NCBI GenBank assembly: GCA_045837725.1
Contig: JBEWZL010000132.1
Coordinates: forward strand, 186,001-250,000
Direction: 5' to 3'
Length of the DNA stretch: 64,000 nt
Source of the DNA: Vermamoeba vermiformis
Taxonomy: Eukaryota > Tubulinea > Echinamoebida
Shown here: positions 54,484 to 64,000 of the stretch, one piece after another
How positions within the stretch are numbered: the stretch's first letter is position 1
Layout of the letters: each line of letters opens with the position of its first letter
Program-made: the position numbers and the translations under genes
The notes under the pieces: generated by a model
What the model saw: the letters and a program-made list of their open reading frames with translations, nothing else
Told to the model about the DNA's origin: nothing
Database searches by the model: none

Positions 54484-55012
54484 ATGTTGCGTACTGGCTT
54501 GAACGGTATCATCAAATCGACTATGCGTCGAAGCAGTGTCAAAACAAATCTTCGATCGAGTGTTGTCAGCAATACAAAACAGCAAAATAAACAGCACCAC
54601 GGCAACAAAGGTGCTAGTATGGCTGCATTGATTGTTGTCGGACAGAAAAAAGTCTCAATTGTGCAAGAGGACAGCAAATCTCGAAAAATAGGGTAAAATA
54701 TTATTTAATTTTTAATTGCTGATTTGTTGATGCTAATTTAATATGTAATAGCGGCAATTACGATAGCAGAAAGCCATGGACATTTGATATTTATTTCCCC
54801 TTTTTCACAGGTAATTATTTTTTATGTAATATTTGTATTTTGCGCCAAATTTTTGTTTGATTTTTCTAATTAATAATAACCACTTATATACTCATGTTCA
54901 ATATGAAATTGCATTTGTAGTTTACAAATTCCCTTTTTTAATTTTTTTTGCTTGCCATCCACTTTTACGAACGATATTCTTTCTACCTATATTAGATGAT
55001 GATGGTACTTGA
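54484..55012 (+). CDS. small protein with mitochondrial-type leader and a hydrophobic C-terminus
   Basis: I do not recognise the family. The start at 54484 gives MLRTGLNGIIKSTMRRSSVK, a basic Ser/Thr-rich leader. Exon 1 ends SIVQEDSKSRKIG. Exon 2 (from 54753) gives GNYDSRKPWTFDIYFPFF. Exon 3 joins in phase (g|tt) to VYKFPFLIFFACHPLLRTIF, FLPILDDDGT and TGA at 55010-55012. The total is about 118 residues. One or two hydrophobic helices suggest an inner mitochondrial membrane protein. Exon 3 is tentative, but its phase and acceptor (TTTGTAG) fit. Confidence 0.55.
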
Positions 55013-55850
55013 CCAAGCCAAACAATACCTGACCCTCTATATATTCAACACTAGATGACGATGGCGTTTGATTTTTGCCGAATATTCTTGTCACAAACGC
55101 TTTCAACTTGCGAATTTAATTAAATAACCCAAATGGAGTGATACGCTTTTAATACCAATAACTATACTCAACCCTTCATGCACCATTCATGCCCAGTCTT
55201 GTATTCATATGCACTTGTAATATATTCCCGTTGTTATTAAAATCGTGCCACACCAGATCTGCCCTTGAGAATTGTTTGTATCAAAGATCAAGTCAGGCAC
55301 GCATGATGTAATAGTATTTGACTTAGAGCACTGCCACTGATGGCAGGTGGTGTTGACGATTACACATCCAGTTGTAGTAACACCTTTTGAGACGAGCGCG
55401 ATGACAGCGCCATTCATGTGCACAGCTCGTGTTTCATCCCACATGGTCCTGGCTGTTGAGTGGCAGTGACGGTCAGTGCTTCAAAGCGTGGCACTTCGCC
55501 TCACACCTTGCAACCTAGTGCGATGTGTACCACAACGATCACGCGATCATATCCATCATATCGGCGGCAGTCACATGCCGCACAACACTATGCACACATT
55601 GACTGCACAAAGAGGATGTGTGTGGAAAGTGTGCAGTCGTCCACTGAGCTGGGCTGTGTGCTGCTGGTACGTGGTGTGACACTCTTTGACGCGTGTCTCA
55701 CATCCTGTTTCTCACCCGATTGTGTTGAGTGTTTGTTTTGCACTCGTCTTAACTGAGTACCACAAGGTGGTGGAGCGAAGGAACAGAGCTAATAGCTGTA
55801 AAGCCATCGTGCAGTGTTCACATCGCGCATTAAATGTTCTGTACAGTCGT
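55013..55850. other. gene-free stretch between small protein and UBL-UBA-UBR gene
   Basis: No supported gene. Frames of about 60-100 codons exist (for instance minus 55205-55444, Cys-containing: GCVIVNTTCHQWQCSKSN) but match nothing I know. Just after the previous stop, GATGATGATGG and GATGACGATGG occur as a near-repeat. Like the 33.8-35.1 kb island, it lacks the dispersed palindromes. Confidence 0.4.
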
Positions 55851-56975
55851 TTATTTGTTGCATTTACATGTCGCTGATGTGCCACAGTCACAAAAGAATC
55901 TGAAGAACAGATCAGTACCAGACCACGCGTCAGTGCAATAGCTACATACCCTGTGGATGTCACTGGCTCACTCAGCTTGTGGCCTGCGTGACAAATGCGT
56001 GCACAAACATCGCAACAGCCCTCAGAGTCGATCAGGCCACACGTGTAGCACTGGAACCAGACCTGTGGCGCGTATTCACGACCAGTGGCAGTGAATGTGC
56101 ACTTGTTGTTCTTGCGCGCATTCTCGACGCGTTGTGTCATCGTGTTCTGCTTCTCTTTGGCAATGGCCTGGCCCAGAGTCTCCATGATGAACTCCATCTG
56201 TGCATTGCTGATGGGTGCGTCAATGTCAGGGTCCTCCATGTGTTCGAACAACCACTCCATGGCGAGGTCAGGGTTCATGCTGTGACACGTGTCAATCACC
56301 GAGTGCTAGTCGACTGTCAAAGTGTCACTTACGAATTGAGCAGCAAGGCTTTGTTAGCTCTGTTGGCAGGGAAGCCCATGTCAATCATGGTGTTGAGGGC
56401 CTGCTCTGCGTGTGGGAATGCGCGCTTGATCTCTTGCTGTATTCGCTGTGCGGGTGTGAGCTGTGGTGGAGGGGGCATAAAGGACGAAACTATGTCCTGC
56501 ACCATGCTCTGGATCTGCTCTGTGGTAGGCTGGGGTGCCACAGGCTGTCAAACAGTGTCAGTTAGATAACACGTGCTATATATAAGCTCCTTACTGTCTG
56601 TGGTGGCGGTGCTTCAACTTTCGGCTTGGCTGTCAGCTGCAGAAATTTGAGTTGAATTCGTCGTGGTGCTAGTCTTCAATTACTTACTGAGTATAAAAAC
56701 AGCACGTGATCGTTTTCATTTACTGGCCGAAGTCCTTGTTCATCTGTAATATCTCTTCCTTGAAAAATCAATTTGGTTTCTGGTGGGATGTACAGTCCTT
56801 TGGTCGACAAAATTGCTTTAATTTTATTTTTGATGGCATTGATCTAAAATATATTTTCATTAATTATGTGATATTTTAAAATTGAGCAATTAAATTTGTT
56901 AATTACCCCTTCATTTTTCTCGACTTGAATTCTAAACGGATCTTTGACTGCCACTGTGCGCACCCAAATGTTCAT
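55851..56975 (-). CDS. UBL-UBA-UBR-box protein (possible N-degron/ubiquitin shuttle)
   Basis: Six exons by phase. The start at 56975 gives MNIWVRTVAVKDPFRIQVEK. Exon 2 completes a ubiquitin-like fold: INAIKNKIKAILSTKGLYIP, KLIFQGRDITDEQGL, NENDHVLFLY. A Pro/Gln-rich linker leads to a first UBA-like helix set (HAEQALNTMIDMGFPANRAN, KALLLN) and MNPDLAMEWLFEHMEDPDID, as in UBA domains of USP5/13. Then a UBR-box zinc finger of UBR4 type: CTFTATGREYAPQVWFQCYT, CGLIDSEGCCDVCARICHAG, HKLSEPVTSTG, and from the last exon FFCDCGTSATCKCNK, TAA at 55851-55853. UBR boxes read N-terminal degrons; UBL-UBA proteins carry ubiquitinated cargo to the proteasome. No RING or other ligase domain is visible. Function is inferred from domains. 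Confidence 0.8.
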
Positions 56976-57207
56976 ATTGTATTAATTAAGTATACTACTG
57001 TAGTTAACTCACCAAACACTGTGCTGTGTTGGTATTGCGGTGTGAAAATTTCGAATTTGAACAACAGTACGGAGCACAATAACTAGCTCAGTTCTCAGAA
57101 TTGAAATGTGTGCTCTATTGTAATGAATACTAGCTATTAATAGGCGCTGTTAGGTAAGTGGTGATTTTAATTACAAAGTGCTCGTTGTTGCAGTACACTC
57201 TCGTCGT

Positions 57208-58155
57208 TCAATCAAAGTCATCGTTCGACTCTTCACTGCTCGACTCCTCTTCAGCCGAAGAGCTCTTCTTATTGTTGTTGTTGTTCGTGGCCTTGGTGTT
57301 GGACTTGTTGTTGTTGTTGTCTTCCTCTGAGGACGAGGACTCCGAGGACACGCTTTCCTTCTTCTTTTTCTTCTCTGCCTCTTTAGCCTTGTCCTTGCCC
57401 TTCGCAGGAGTGGTAGTGCTAGAGCTCTTCTTGCTCGGTGAGGCAGGCACGGAGGTCTTCTTCTCCTGCGAGCTCTTCACTGACGGCAGATCTGCGCCAT
57501 CTGTCTTCTGTCGCTTGTTGCTCTCTTTAGCGGGCGAGTCATCGCGCTTTCTCTTCTTTGGCACCAAATCAGCCTTGACGTAGCAGCTTGCTACACGTTC
57601 AATTTCTCGGCTAACGAATAATTAGTGTTAGCGGACTAAAATGACAGATCTGATCCACGTACTTGGCTCGGGTAGTGCCGATATGTTCTTTGAGCTTATG
57701 AATATCGAGACCGAACAAACTAAGGCCCTCTTCTAATTTAGCCAATTCGTCGGTGGACCAGAAGCGCTCGGCAATAAACTTCTTTTTTCGCGCTGAACGA
57801 ATTATTAATTCTAAATATTGTAATCGCTTGTAATATCGGTAATAAATTTATAACTTGTTAAATAAAATATATGTTGTCATGAACACGCATAATAAGCTAT
57901 TAAATACGTACCTGAGCCGGGGGCAGGGCTCGCGGCAACGGAAGTAGATCCAACTGAGCCAGGCGTCACTTGCAGTTCAACCATTTGTCCAAATAATTTG
58001 CCAAGAGCTTCAAAATGTTCTGCAGCATCGCGGAAGATTGAGCCAAGCTTTGCAGCAAAACGAGATTAAAATGAGCATCACTTCGCGATCGCATCCGCAA
58101 ACAAGAACAAGACTAAACTTACCTTGGCAACGCGTTCAGTAGTTGCTGCGTCCAT
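57208..58155 (-). CDS. BAP18-like SANT protein (chromatin complex subunit)
   Basis: The start at 58155 gives MDAATTERVAK. The next exon, LGSIFRDAAEHFEALGKLFG, matches the N-terminal helix of BAP18 (human C17orf49), a subunit of WDR5/MLL and NURF complexes. The SANT-like domain reads FWSTDELAKLEEGLSLFGLD and IHKLKEHIGTTRAKREIERV. The C-terminus is basic then Ser/Glu/Asn-rich (KKRKRDDSPAKESNKRQK; EEDNNNNKSN), ending SSEESNDDFD at TGA 57208-57210. Four exons. Assignment rests on helix plus SANT order and spacing. Confidence 0.75.
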
Positions 58156-58590
58156 ATTAAAAATTGCAATACTAATACCGAATAGTTCGCGATATTTGTT
58201 TGCAAAAAAAACAGTTCGCTGCAACGGCTATTTTTCGAGCGATGAAAAAACACAACTTCGACAAGCAAGATGGGGTTACTATATACTTTTATTTTGATAT
58301 CCACAATGAGTTGAGCATTTGCAGGGTGAGTGCATGCTCCTTACAAAAAAAAACATAGGTTGATATTACATGAGTTCTACGAGCTTTGTACAAGGGGATG
58401 TTGTACAATTTACAATGTTACATGTTTGATTTGAATAGAAATTCAAAAGCGTTGTTATTATTTTTGGTTTTTTTGGTTATTATTATAAATGTCAAGGGTA
58501 TTTTTCAATTTCTCTTCGAAATGAATTATAAGCAAAATATTAAATCAAAAAGAAATAGAAAAATAAAGAGATGTATAATCTCTTGCCCTA
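58156..58590. other. gap between BAP18 start and Pumilio end
   Basis: The 435-bp gap, AT-rich, holds the BAP18 promoter side and the Pumilio 3' UTR side (both genes on minus). No gene seen. T-rich and A-rich runs near 58330-58560 could include the Pumilio polyadenylation region. Confidence 0.35.
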
Positions 58591-61500
58591 TTATTTGATG
58601 GGACCCATGATCTTCTCGAGGCGAGCAATGATGTGCTTGCCGTAAGTGTACTTCTTGAGCGTGTTGATGTGGGGCTTGATCTTGTTGATGATCTTCTCGC
58701 GCTGTTCCGAGTCGCAGAGATCAATAATCTTCTGAATCACGTAGTTGGCGTATTGGTCCTTCATCATCACTTCGAGAGGGATGACGCCGTCGGGTGTTTC
58801 AGTCAAGATTTCGTCAATCATGCGAATGCGCTCTTCAGTGGTGCCGTGCTGCACACACTTCTCGATGACATTGCTCGCAAACTTGTGTTGACTGAGCTGC
58901 AAGTGTTTGCCGCGCAGTTGAATCACAATGCCGTGCTGATCTTCGGGTCGTCCGTGTTCGAGGACGTGTTGAATGACGTAGTTGCCGTACTGGTCTTGAA
59001 CGAGACTCAAGGTGCACTGCAACAACTCCTTCAAGACTGGGGCCTGCAACAAGACTTGTTCTTCACCGCAGTACTCGAGAATTCGTTGAATCACTCGGCA
59101 GCCGTAAGGATGTGTGGCCAGTTGATAGACACGACCAACAAATGTGTCGATGATGAATTGCACGTGTGAGGGCGGGACCTGTTCGATCACCTTTTGAATG
59201 ACGTGATTGCCGTTCTGGTCCTTGATGCACTTCAGCACGTGGCCTTCAAGCTCACGGACGAGTTTGGCTTGCTGATCGACACTGATGACTTCGAGGGCCT
59301 TCTGTACAACACGGCAGCCGTACATTTGAAGTGAGAGCTGCAAGACGTGACCTTGCAAGACATCGCCGAGCATGCGCTTCTGATCGGGAGTGCCGTGCTC
59401 GAAGAATTTCTGAATGACGTAGTTGCCAAAGACATCGGTCATCAATTGCAAGGCATGAGGATAGATCTCTTTGAACACCATCTGTTTCTCAGCAACACTG
59501 GCGGTCTCGAGCTTCTGTTGAATGAATCTTGAACCGTGTTGATCGCCGCTGAATTCAACAAAGTGGCCCACAAGATCCTTGAGCTCGTACTTGCGAGTGT
59601 TCTTGCTGTTGCGGAACTCTTCCAGCAAAGTGGAGCGGACGGGATGGTTGGCTGACTGAGGTTGGGCTTGCTTGGCATGTGCGGCAGGAGTGGCGTTGGT
59701 GAGTGGAGTGGGAGCAGGGTTGACAGGGAACTGTGAGGCAGCATTGGCGTAGTTGTTGCCCATGGAAGCTGAAGGAGGCATGTTGTGAGAGGGAGCGAAG
59801 GCAGCGTTGATGCTGGGAGTGGCGAGAGGGTTGTTGAATTGGCTGAATTGGCCAAACGAGGGTTGATTCATCTGCGAGTGGTAGCTCGGTTGTTGGGGAG
59901 GTTGAGCTTGCACGGGCATGCGTGTGCGAGGTGCTTGAACATTGGAGTTGAGGACGTATTGCTGTTGATAGAGGGAGGCACCAAGATTGAGATTGGGGTT
60001 CATATCATTGGGATCGTAGTACTCTGCGGATTGTGGCATGGGCATGTGTTTACCTGCGCCGTTGGATCCGGTGCGGTCGAAAGGAATACCGACAGGTCCG
60101 AACATGGCAGATTGACCGACTTGCTTGGCAGGTGAGCTGGGTCGTTGCGGCACATTAGACTTGGCATTCCAAGGACCTCCTTGACCCACAGAAGAGTACT
60201 GCGAGTTGACGGGCACGGGGATCACACCTTGCACAGGGACGGGCATTTGAGTGGGATTGCCATACATACCCTGCTGGTGATTGCCAAAGTTCGAGTAGGG
60301 GCCGTAGCCAGGCTGGTTCTTGTTCATGGGCAATTTGCCGCTGCTTGTCAGACCCATAGGTGTGGGAGTGTTGCCACGGCTGTTCTTGCCCATGTGCTCG
60401 TTCTGCAGTGAGAGACCTTGCATCTGTTGGCTCAAATCATCGTTCTGGTAGATCGAGTACGAGCCCGACGACGAGAGAGGATTGCCTGAAGGAGGCGCTT
60501 GTTGGGACATCAGATCTGTCAAGCGAGAATTGCTAGCTGTCTTCTTGAACGGCAATTTAGCATTGGCAAGGATCGGCGAGGGTGTGCGAGGGAAGTCTGA
60601 TTGAATTTTGTCCACAAGAGACTTCGGTCTGCCTCCCATTGGATTGTGGATGCCGTTACGCGGATCGTCTTCCAAATATTTCCAGCTGCCATTGTTATCC
60701 TCCGGAGCAAGATCTACGTCATATTCACATGAGAACTGTATGACTAATAACTATCCAAAAGCTGCTCTTACCTTGTCCGTCTTGCTGATCCTCGGGGTAT
60801 TCCTCATCACCATTTTCCTAAATAAATTTGTAAGCATGCATCCAATCAAAATTCTAGTATCCTCGCTGTATTAATATGATCATTTTGCTTGTTGATAATA
60901 ATATTTCAATAATTTCTTCTCGATCCGACAACTTACTTGAAACTCTAAATTAAATAAACGTTAGTATTGATTATTACAACGGTATTATAAATAAACATAC
61001 TGTTCGGTCCATTATAGAAGTTTTGTTCCCAAGAAATTAATGGAGGAGGCAAGCGGGGATCAAGCGGCCGTTGCGAGTAATAGTAGGCGTAGTAATCTGG
61101 AGTGTAGCGTACGTCGTTCGTTATTTCAGTCATAGGGGGTACATTAGCCACTACTTGTTGCTAAAAATAAAATAATCTTAAAACGTTGTTTCGATCGCAA
61201 ACTGAAAGAGGTTATTGGATTTGTAGCTTTTTTTTCGAATAGAAATAATTGCATGTATTTATTTATAATATGTGCTGTACGTAACTGTAATTATTTGATG
61301 CTAAATGAAACATCGATTATTTTAGAAAACAATGAAAAATTCAGATTTTAAAAAGATGTAGATTGGGCGCACAGCTGCCGACGAAGGCATTAAGCCCATT
61401 ACACGTCAATATTGTAATAAACATTTATAAAGCAGCATATTCGTTATTCAAATGATCGCGCCGAAATAATGTACAGCGAGTTTAATAAATTGATTTGCTC

Positions 61501-61815
61501 TTTTAAAAGAGACGGTATAATAAGCATCTAAATTGCAATTTACATCAAAATAATTATACAATAATATAATTTGCGACGTTGCATAATTGAAATTGTGTAA
61601 AACCGTACCTGTTCGTGCATCTCGGCCTGATGCAGATGGAAAAGGGGCGGGGCAGAAGCAGGTCGCCCTGTTTGTTGTGCTATTTGAAAATGTGTTTGGG
61701 CGACATTAAGATGCGGCTGCTGCGAGGCGTGCTTGCCGTTGCTCTGCTTGTCTAACGTCTCATCTCCATCGTGCAAGATGTTGCCAATAAGTTGCGTCTC
61801 AGGCAAAGTAGTCAT
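58591..61815 (-). CDS. PUM: Pumilio-family RNA-binding protein (PUF)
   Basis: Pumilio proteins bind UGUA-type elements in 3' UTRs and recruit CCR4-NOT. The start at 61815 gives [20 protein letters not shown]. Exon 2 reads [20 protein letters not shown] and [20 protein letters not shown], conserved in Pumilio N-termini. The last exon holds a Gln/Asn/Pro-rich region and eight PUF repeats. Base-contact triplets by repeat: SRFIQ, NYVIQ, CRVVQ, NHVIQ, CRVIQ, NYVIQ, SNVIE, NYVIQ. By the known code this reads UGUAUAUA (repeat 8 to 1). It ends [14 protein letters not shown] at 58591-58593. A 5' UTR exon probably lies near 62020-62100. CNOT4 in the same window belongs to the same decay complex. Confidence 0.95.
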
Positions 61816-62264
61816 GGAATGCTCTGCTACAAAGAGACACACCAAGTGCAACTAATTGAATAAATATATAATAATAATAAAGAGAGAGGATAGTAACCAA
61901 CTCCACGCAAGAGAACCGATAAAAAACAAGTCGCAAAACGAACAAAAAAAACCACCGCACAAAATTTCCTCCCTCGTCACCTGATTGGCCCTGGTCGAGG
62001 TACGTTACAAACACCAAGTCTAAAAATACCTGTGCGGTATACGTGCGTGTTGCCACAAAGACGCTCGCTCTGTTCTCGCTCTGTTGGGAAGATCCCGCTA
62101 AAATGAAGTGCAATGAGGTCGTATAATGTTACTAATACCACGATCGCGCGTTATTGTAGGCGATTATCGTTAATGGGCGCTGTATTGTGCGGTACGATCA
62201 ATAAGAGACCTCGGGGAAGGTTTTGGTGAACTATACAACAATAACTTTATTACACAATGATATA
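61816..62264. promoter_or_regulatory. Pumilio 5' UTR exon and upstream region
   Basis: A likely non-coding first exon on the minus strand runs about 62098 to 62031 (acceptor-like CATTTTAG before it, donor GTATTT after it). The rest is AT-rich without a gene. The 3' side of POLR3K begins at 62265. Confidence 0.4.
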
Positions 62265-62688
62265 TTATCCTTCTCGCCACTGATAATTGCATCCACTATC
62301 AGCGCATTTATAGAATAATGTTGCCGGTTCGTCTGCTGACCGGATTTGCATCTCGAAATAGTAGGCCTTTAGCTTTCCGCACCGCGGGCAGCGAGCTGCA
62401 AAAAAAATATTTTAGAATTATCGCCGATATACATATACATAAAATAGCCATATAATAATTTTAACTGATTATTATGAATTATTATTTGCTTCTCCTACCT
62501 TGCGAATCTATATTCTCCCATGTACGTTGGGCTTGAACCTCGTCAGCCTTCTTTCTCTCCAAATAAGTTTTTTTACTCATGCGCTTTCTAATATCGAATG
62601 TGTAGGGACATGTTGGGCAGTACCATCGCGATCCAACACCATCCGTTTCAACCATCAAAAGGTTTGAACAACGCGGACAAAACAGCAT
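62265..62688 (-). CDS. POLR3K: RNA polymerase III subunit RPC11 (POLR3K)
   Basis: RPC11 is a small zinc protein needed for Pol III termination and RNA cleavage. Exon 1 from 62688 gives MLFCPRCSNLLMVETDGVGS, RWYCPTCPYTF, then TWENIDSQ. Exon 2 gives ARCPRCGKLKAYYFEMQIRS, ADEPATLFYKC and CNYQWREG, TAA at 62265-62267. The TFIIS-like hairpin RSADEP with the catalytic acidic pair is intact. Length (about 107) is normal. Confidence 0.96.
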
Positions 62689-62887
62689 TATGAAGAGTAT
62701 ATATTACAAGTACCGTGGTCGACTATATTTACATACCGGTAACAGCTGATTACGCTATTTTTCTCGGGACTAAACTAGAGCTTTTCCTCCCAGCAAAATA
62801 TCGGGGAGGCAGGCGTGAAATTTTTTCAAAGTCAGTAAAACTGGTGATGTGGCTCTATTCTCTCTTGTAGTAACATTAATTAGCACG

Positions 62888-64000
62888 ATGGCCTTGAGAT
62901 CTTTTGGACGCGGTTCTAACATTCACACTGCTTTCACGCCCTCTCAACAGGCCTCGCAAGTCATCCAAAACTTGCACACGCAGATTCAACAAAAGAAAGT
63001 TAAAATTGTATGTAATAATTTAGAATATCGCTGTATTATGCAGAATTAATATTTACAATAATTTAGCTTGAGTTAGAACGTGTGATCGAACAAAAAACAA
63101 GAGAGAAAGAAGGTTTTGCAGCAACACTTCGTGTCATTAAACGCGAATTAGATGAAATTAATCAGAAAAAATCTAAAATCGTGGAAGAGAAGAATGACTG
63201 GCAACAACAAGCTGATACATTGACGCAACAACGAGATCAGTTGGTAATAAAAAATTCCGTTTTATTTTTTAAATTTACAAAAAATCGAACTAAATATCAA
63301 CCAAATTTTTTTTATCGAGCACCACGTGCTGACTATGTTTATTAGAATGCCAAAGTTGAGGCTCAAAAAACGGATCAAGGCATCCAAGGCAGCGTTCAAG
63401 GTCGTTACGATTCTGTCGTCAAGAGACTCAAGTAAGTGCACGAAAACAACTATTTTCAGACACATTTGTATTAACTTAACAATGGTAAGGCAATTGGATG
63501 CAGATCTGTCAACCTCGCACAACAACCCCTCAAAGGAGCGCGATATTCAATTAGAAATCAAGAAATTGAATGCCACTAAAGTGCACCTTAAGTGAGTACC
63601 AATGAATCAGCTAGATTACGCGAGCATTTATCTGACTGAATTGACAGGGAGCTCGAAGAGTTGGTGCAACAAGTGCGCCGCATGAAGAGTGAGGGTGACA
63701 AGTTGCAAGACAAGATTGACGTAAGTGCACTATTGACATTATCTAGGGACCCAGTTCTCATTATTGCGTGAAAAGAAACTTGCCGAAGATATCAAGCAGC
63801 TGACCGACAAAGAGAAGAAGAAGCAAAATGAGGTCAAAGAACTCGAGACCAATATCAGCGCCATTGATCGCACTGATCTCGAGCCTCGTCAAAAAGAATT
63901 GGGTCTGTTGCAGCTCGAAGTCGAAAAACACCATCAAGACCTCGCGCAAAAGAAAGAAGAACTCGACACTGAAAAGCAGTCGTTCTATCAAAAACAACAA
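62888..64000 (+). CDS. coiled-coil protein, Bfr1-like, cut by the window end
   Basis: The start at 62888 gives MALRSFGRGSNIHTAFTPSQ. Six or more short exons follow, all coiled coil: LELERVIEQKTREKEGFAAT, KRELDEINQKKSKIVEEKND, YDSVVKRL, QLDADLSTSHNNPSKERDIQ, LEIKKLNATKVHLKELEELV and so on. The pattern (charged helix, SxxxSxxEERxLxxEIxxL) recalls fungal Bfr1, an ER- and polysome-linked RNA-binding coiled coil. Long coiled coils look alike, so this is tentative. The reading frame is open at 64000, so the gene is incomplete. Confidence 0.55.

Larger units (their letters stand above)
3558..56294. repeat. dispersed palindrome TGACACGTGTCA (E-box type)
   Basis: Perfect copies of this 12-base palindrome start at 3558, 4093, 5823, 15916, 21855, 27667, 37538, 38070, 42998, 43406 and 56283. 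Chance predicts about 0.004 copies in 64 kb. Most lie in introns or gene ends. The 38070 copy is coding (seipin). Many near-copies with the CACGTG core (e.g. 14515, 25684, 28372) and GATCACGTGAT variants also occur. Confidence 0.95.
1087..57143. repeat. dispersed palindrome CTA(A/T)4TAG (MEF2 type)
   Basis: Copies start at 1087, 17820, 18137, 22781, 24481, 24950, 26529, 26661, 27513, 27608, 30926, 30947, 31034, 31076, 31532, 31856, 32132, 32470, 33711, 36900, 37483, 39745, 54198 and 57134. About one is expected by chance at even base composition. Many are flanked by G and C, giving GCTAWWWWTAGC. They occur in introns, coding exons (VPS39, CNOT4, DDX28, POP4) and stop-codon regions alike. Confidence 0.9.

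Noticed and set aside
1087-57143. Dispersed palindromes as a CRISPR array
   Set aside because: The copies are not evenly spaced, have no spacer units and lie in a spliced eukaryotic genome.
58633-59169. 178-codon plus-strand frame
   Set aside because: Antisense of Pumilio repeats; its own repeats simply reflect the PUF repeats.
1-64000. A non-standard genetic code
   Set aside because: TAA, TAG and TGA all end conserved C-termini (e.g. eL18, UBA5, MLH1), and no in-frame stop interrupts conserved domains.

Overview
The window is nuclear DNA of a eukaryote with many short introns. About 35 protein genes lie on both strands with little space between them. Nearly all are broken by introns, often 50-150 nt long, with GT-AG ends (donors GTAAGT, GTGAGT and GTACGT are common) and one probable GC-AG intron. 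TAA, TAG and TGA all end conserved C-termini, so the standard code is used. Almost every gene is a conserved housekeeping gene. A three-repeat MYB with an animal-like C-terminal motif, a BAP18-like SANT protein, a UFM1-activating enzyme and a Skp1-type GlcNAc transferase together suggest a free-living unicellular eukaryote, perhaps near the opisthokont/holozoan or amoebozoan lines. That placement is inference.

Layout. 0-8.4 kb: UBA5 (-), acireductone dioxygenase and a TXNDC17-like thioredoxin (+, possibly one spliced gene), and the exocyst subunit Sec3/EXOC1 (-), which carries an extra DEP domain. 8.5-16.1 kb: mitochondrial-type methionine aminopeptidase, MYB behind a cluster of E2F-like sites, a small tail-anchored protein, a multi-CUE Smr protein and a secreted GH19-like protein. 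16.2-22.9 kb: DDX28-like helicase, a cytochrome b5-multipass fusion and two genes I do not recognise. 23.0-24.1 kb: a 1,037-bp transposable element with 38-bp inverted ends and an 8-bp target duplication. 24.1-32.5 kb: VPS39, a membrane protein and CNOT4. 32.5-44.3 kb: Skp1-type GlcNAc transferase, a gene-poor island, a GCC2/GCC3 receptor-like protein, POP4, seipin, cyclophilin H, a KANSL2-like protein, ABT1/ESF2 and an HIBCH/mS47-like protein. 44.4-64 kb: TRAPPC9, MLH1, ribosomal protein eL18, RAB21, a small protein, a UBL-UBA-UBR-box protein, BAP18, Pumilio, POLR3K and a coiled-coil protein cut by the window end.

Recurring themes are membrane traffic and tethering (EXOC1, VPS39, TRAPPC9, RAB21), RNA handling (CNOT4, Pumilio, POP4, ABT1, DDX28, CypH) and ubiquitin-like systems (UBA5, CNOT4, the UIM and UBL-UBA-UBR proteins).

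The most unusual signal cuts across all genes. Several palindromes are repeated far above chance, inside introns and also inside coding sequence: TGACACGTGTCA (E-box type), CTA(A/T)4TAG (MEF2 type) and CC(A/T)6GG (CArG type). In CNOT4 one of them repeatedly writes the peptide ANNS or ANNR into the protein.
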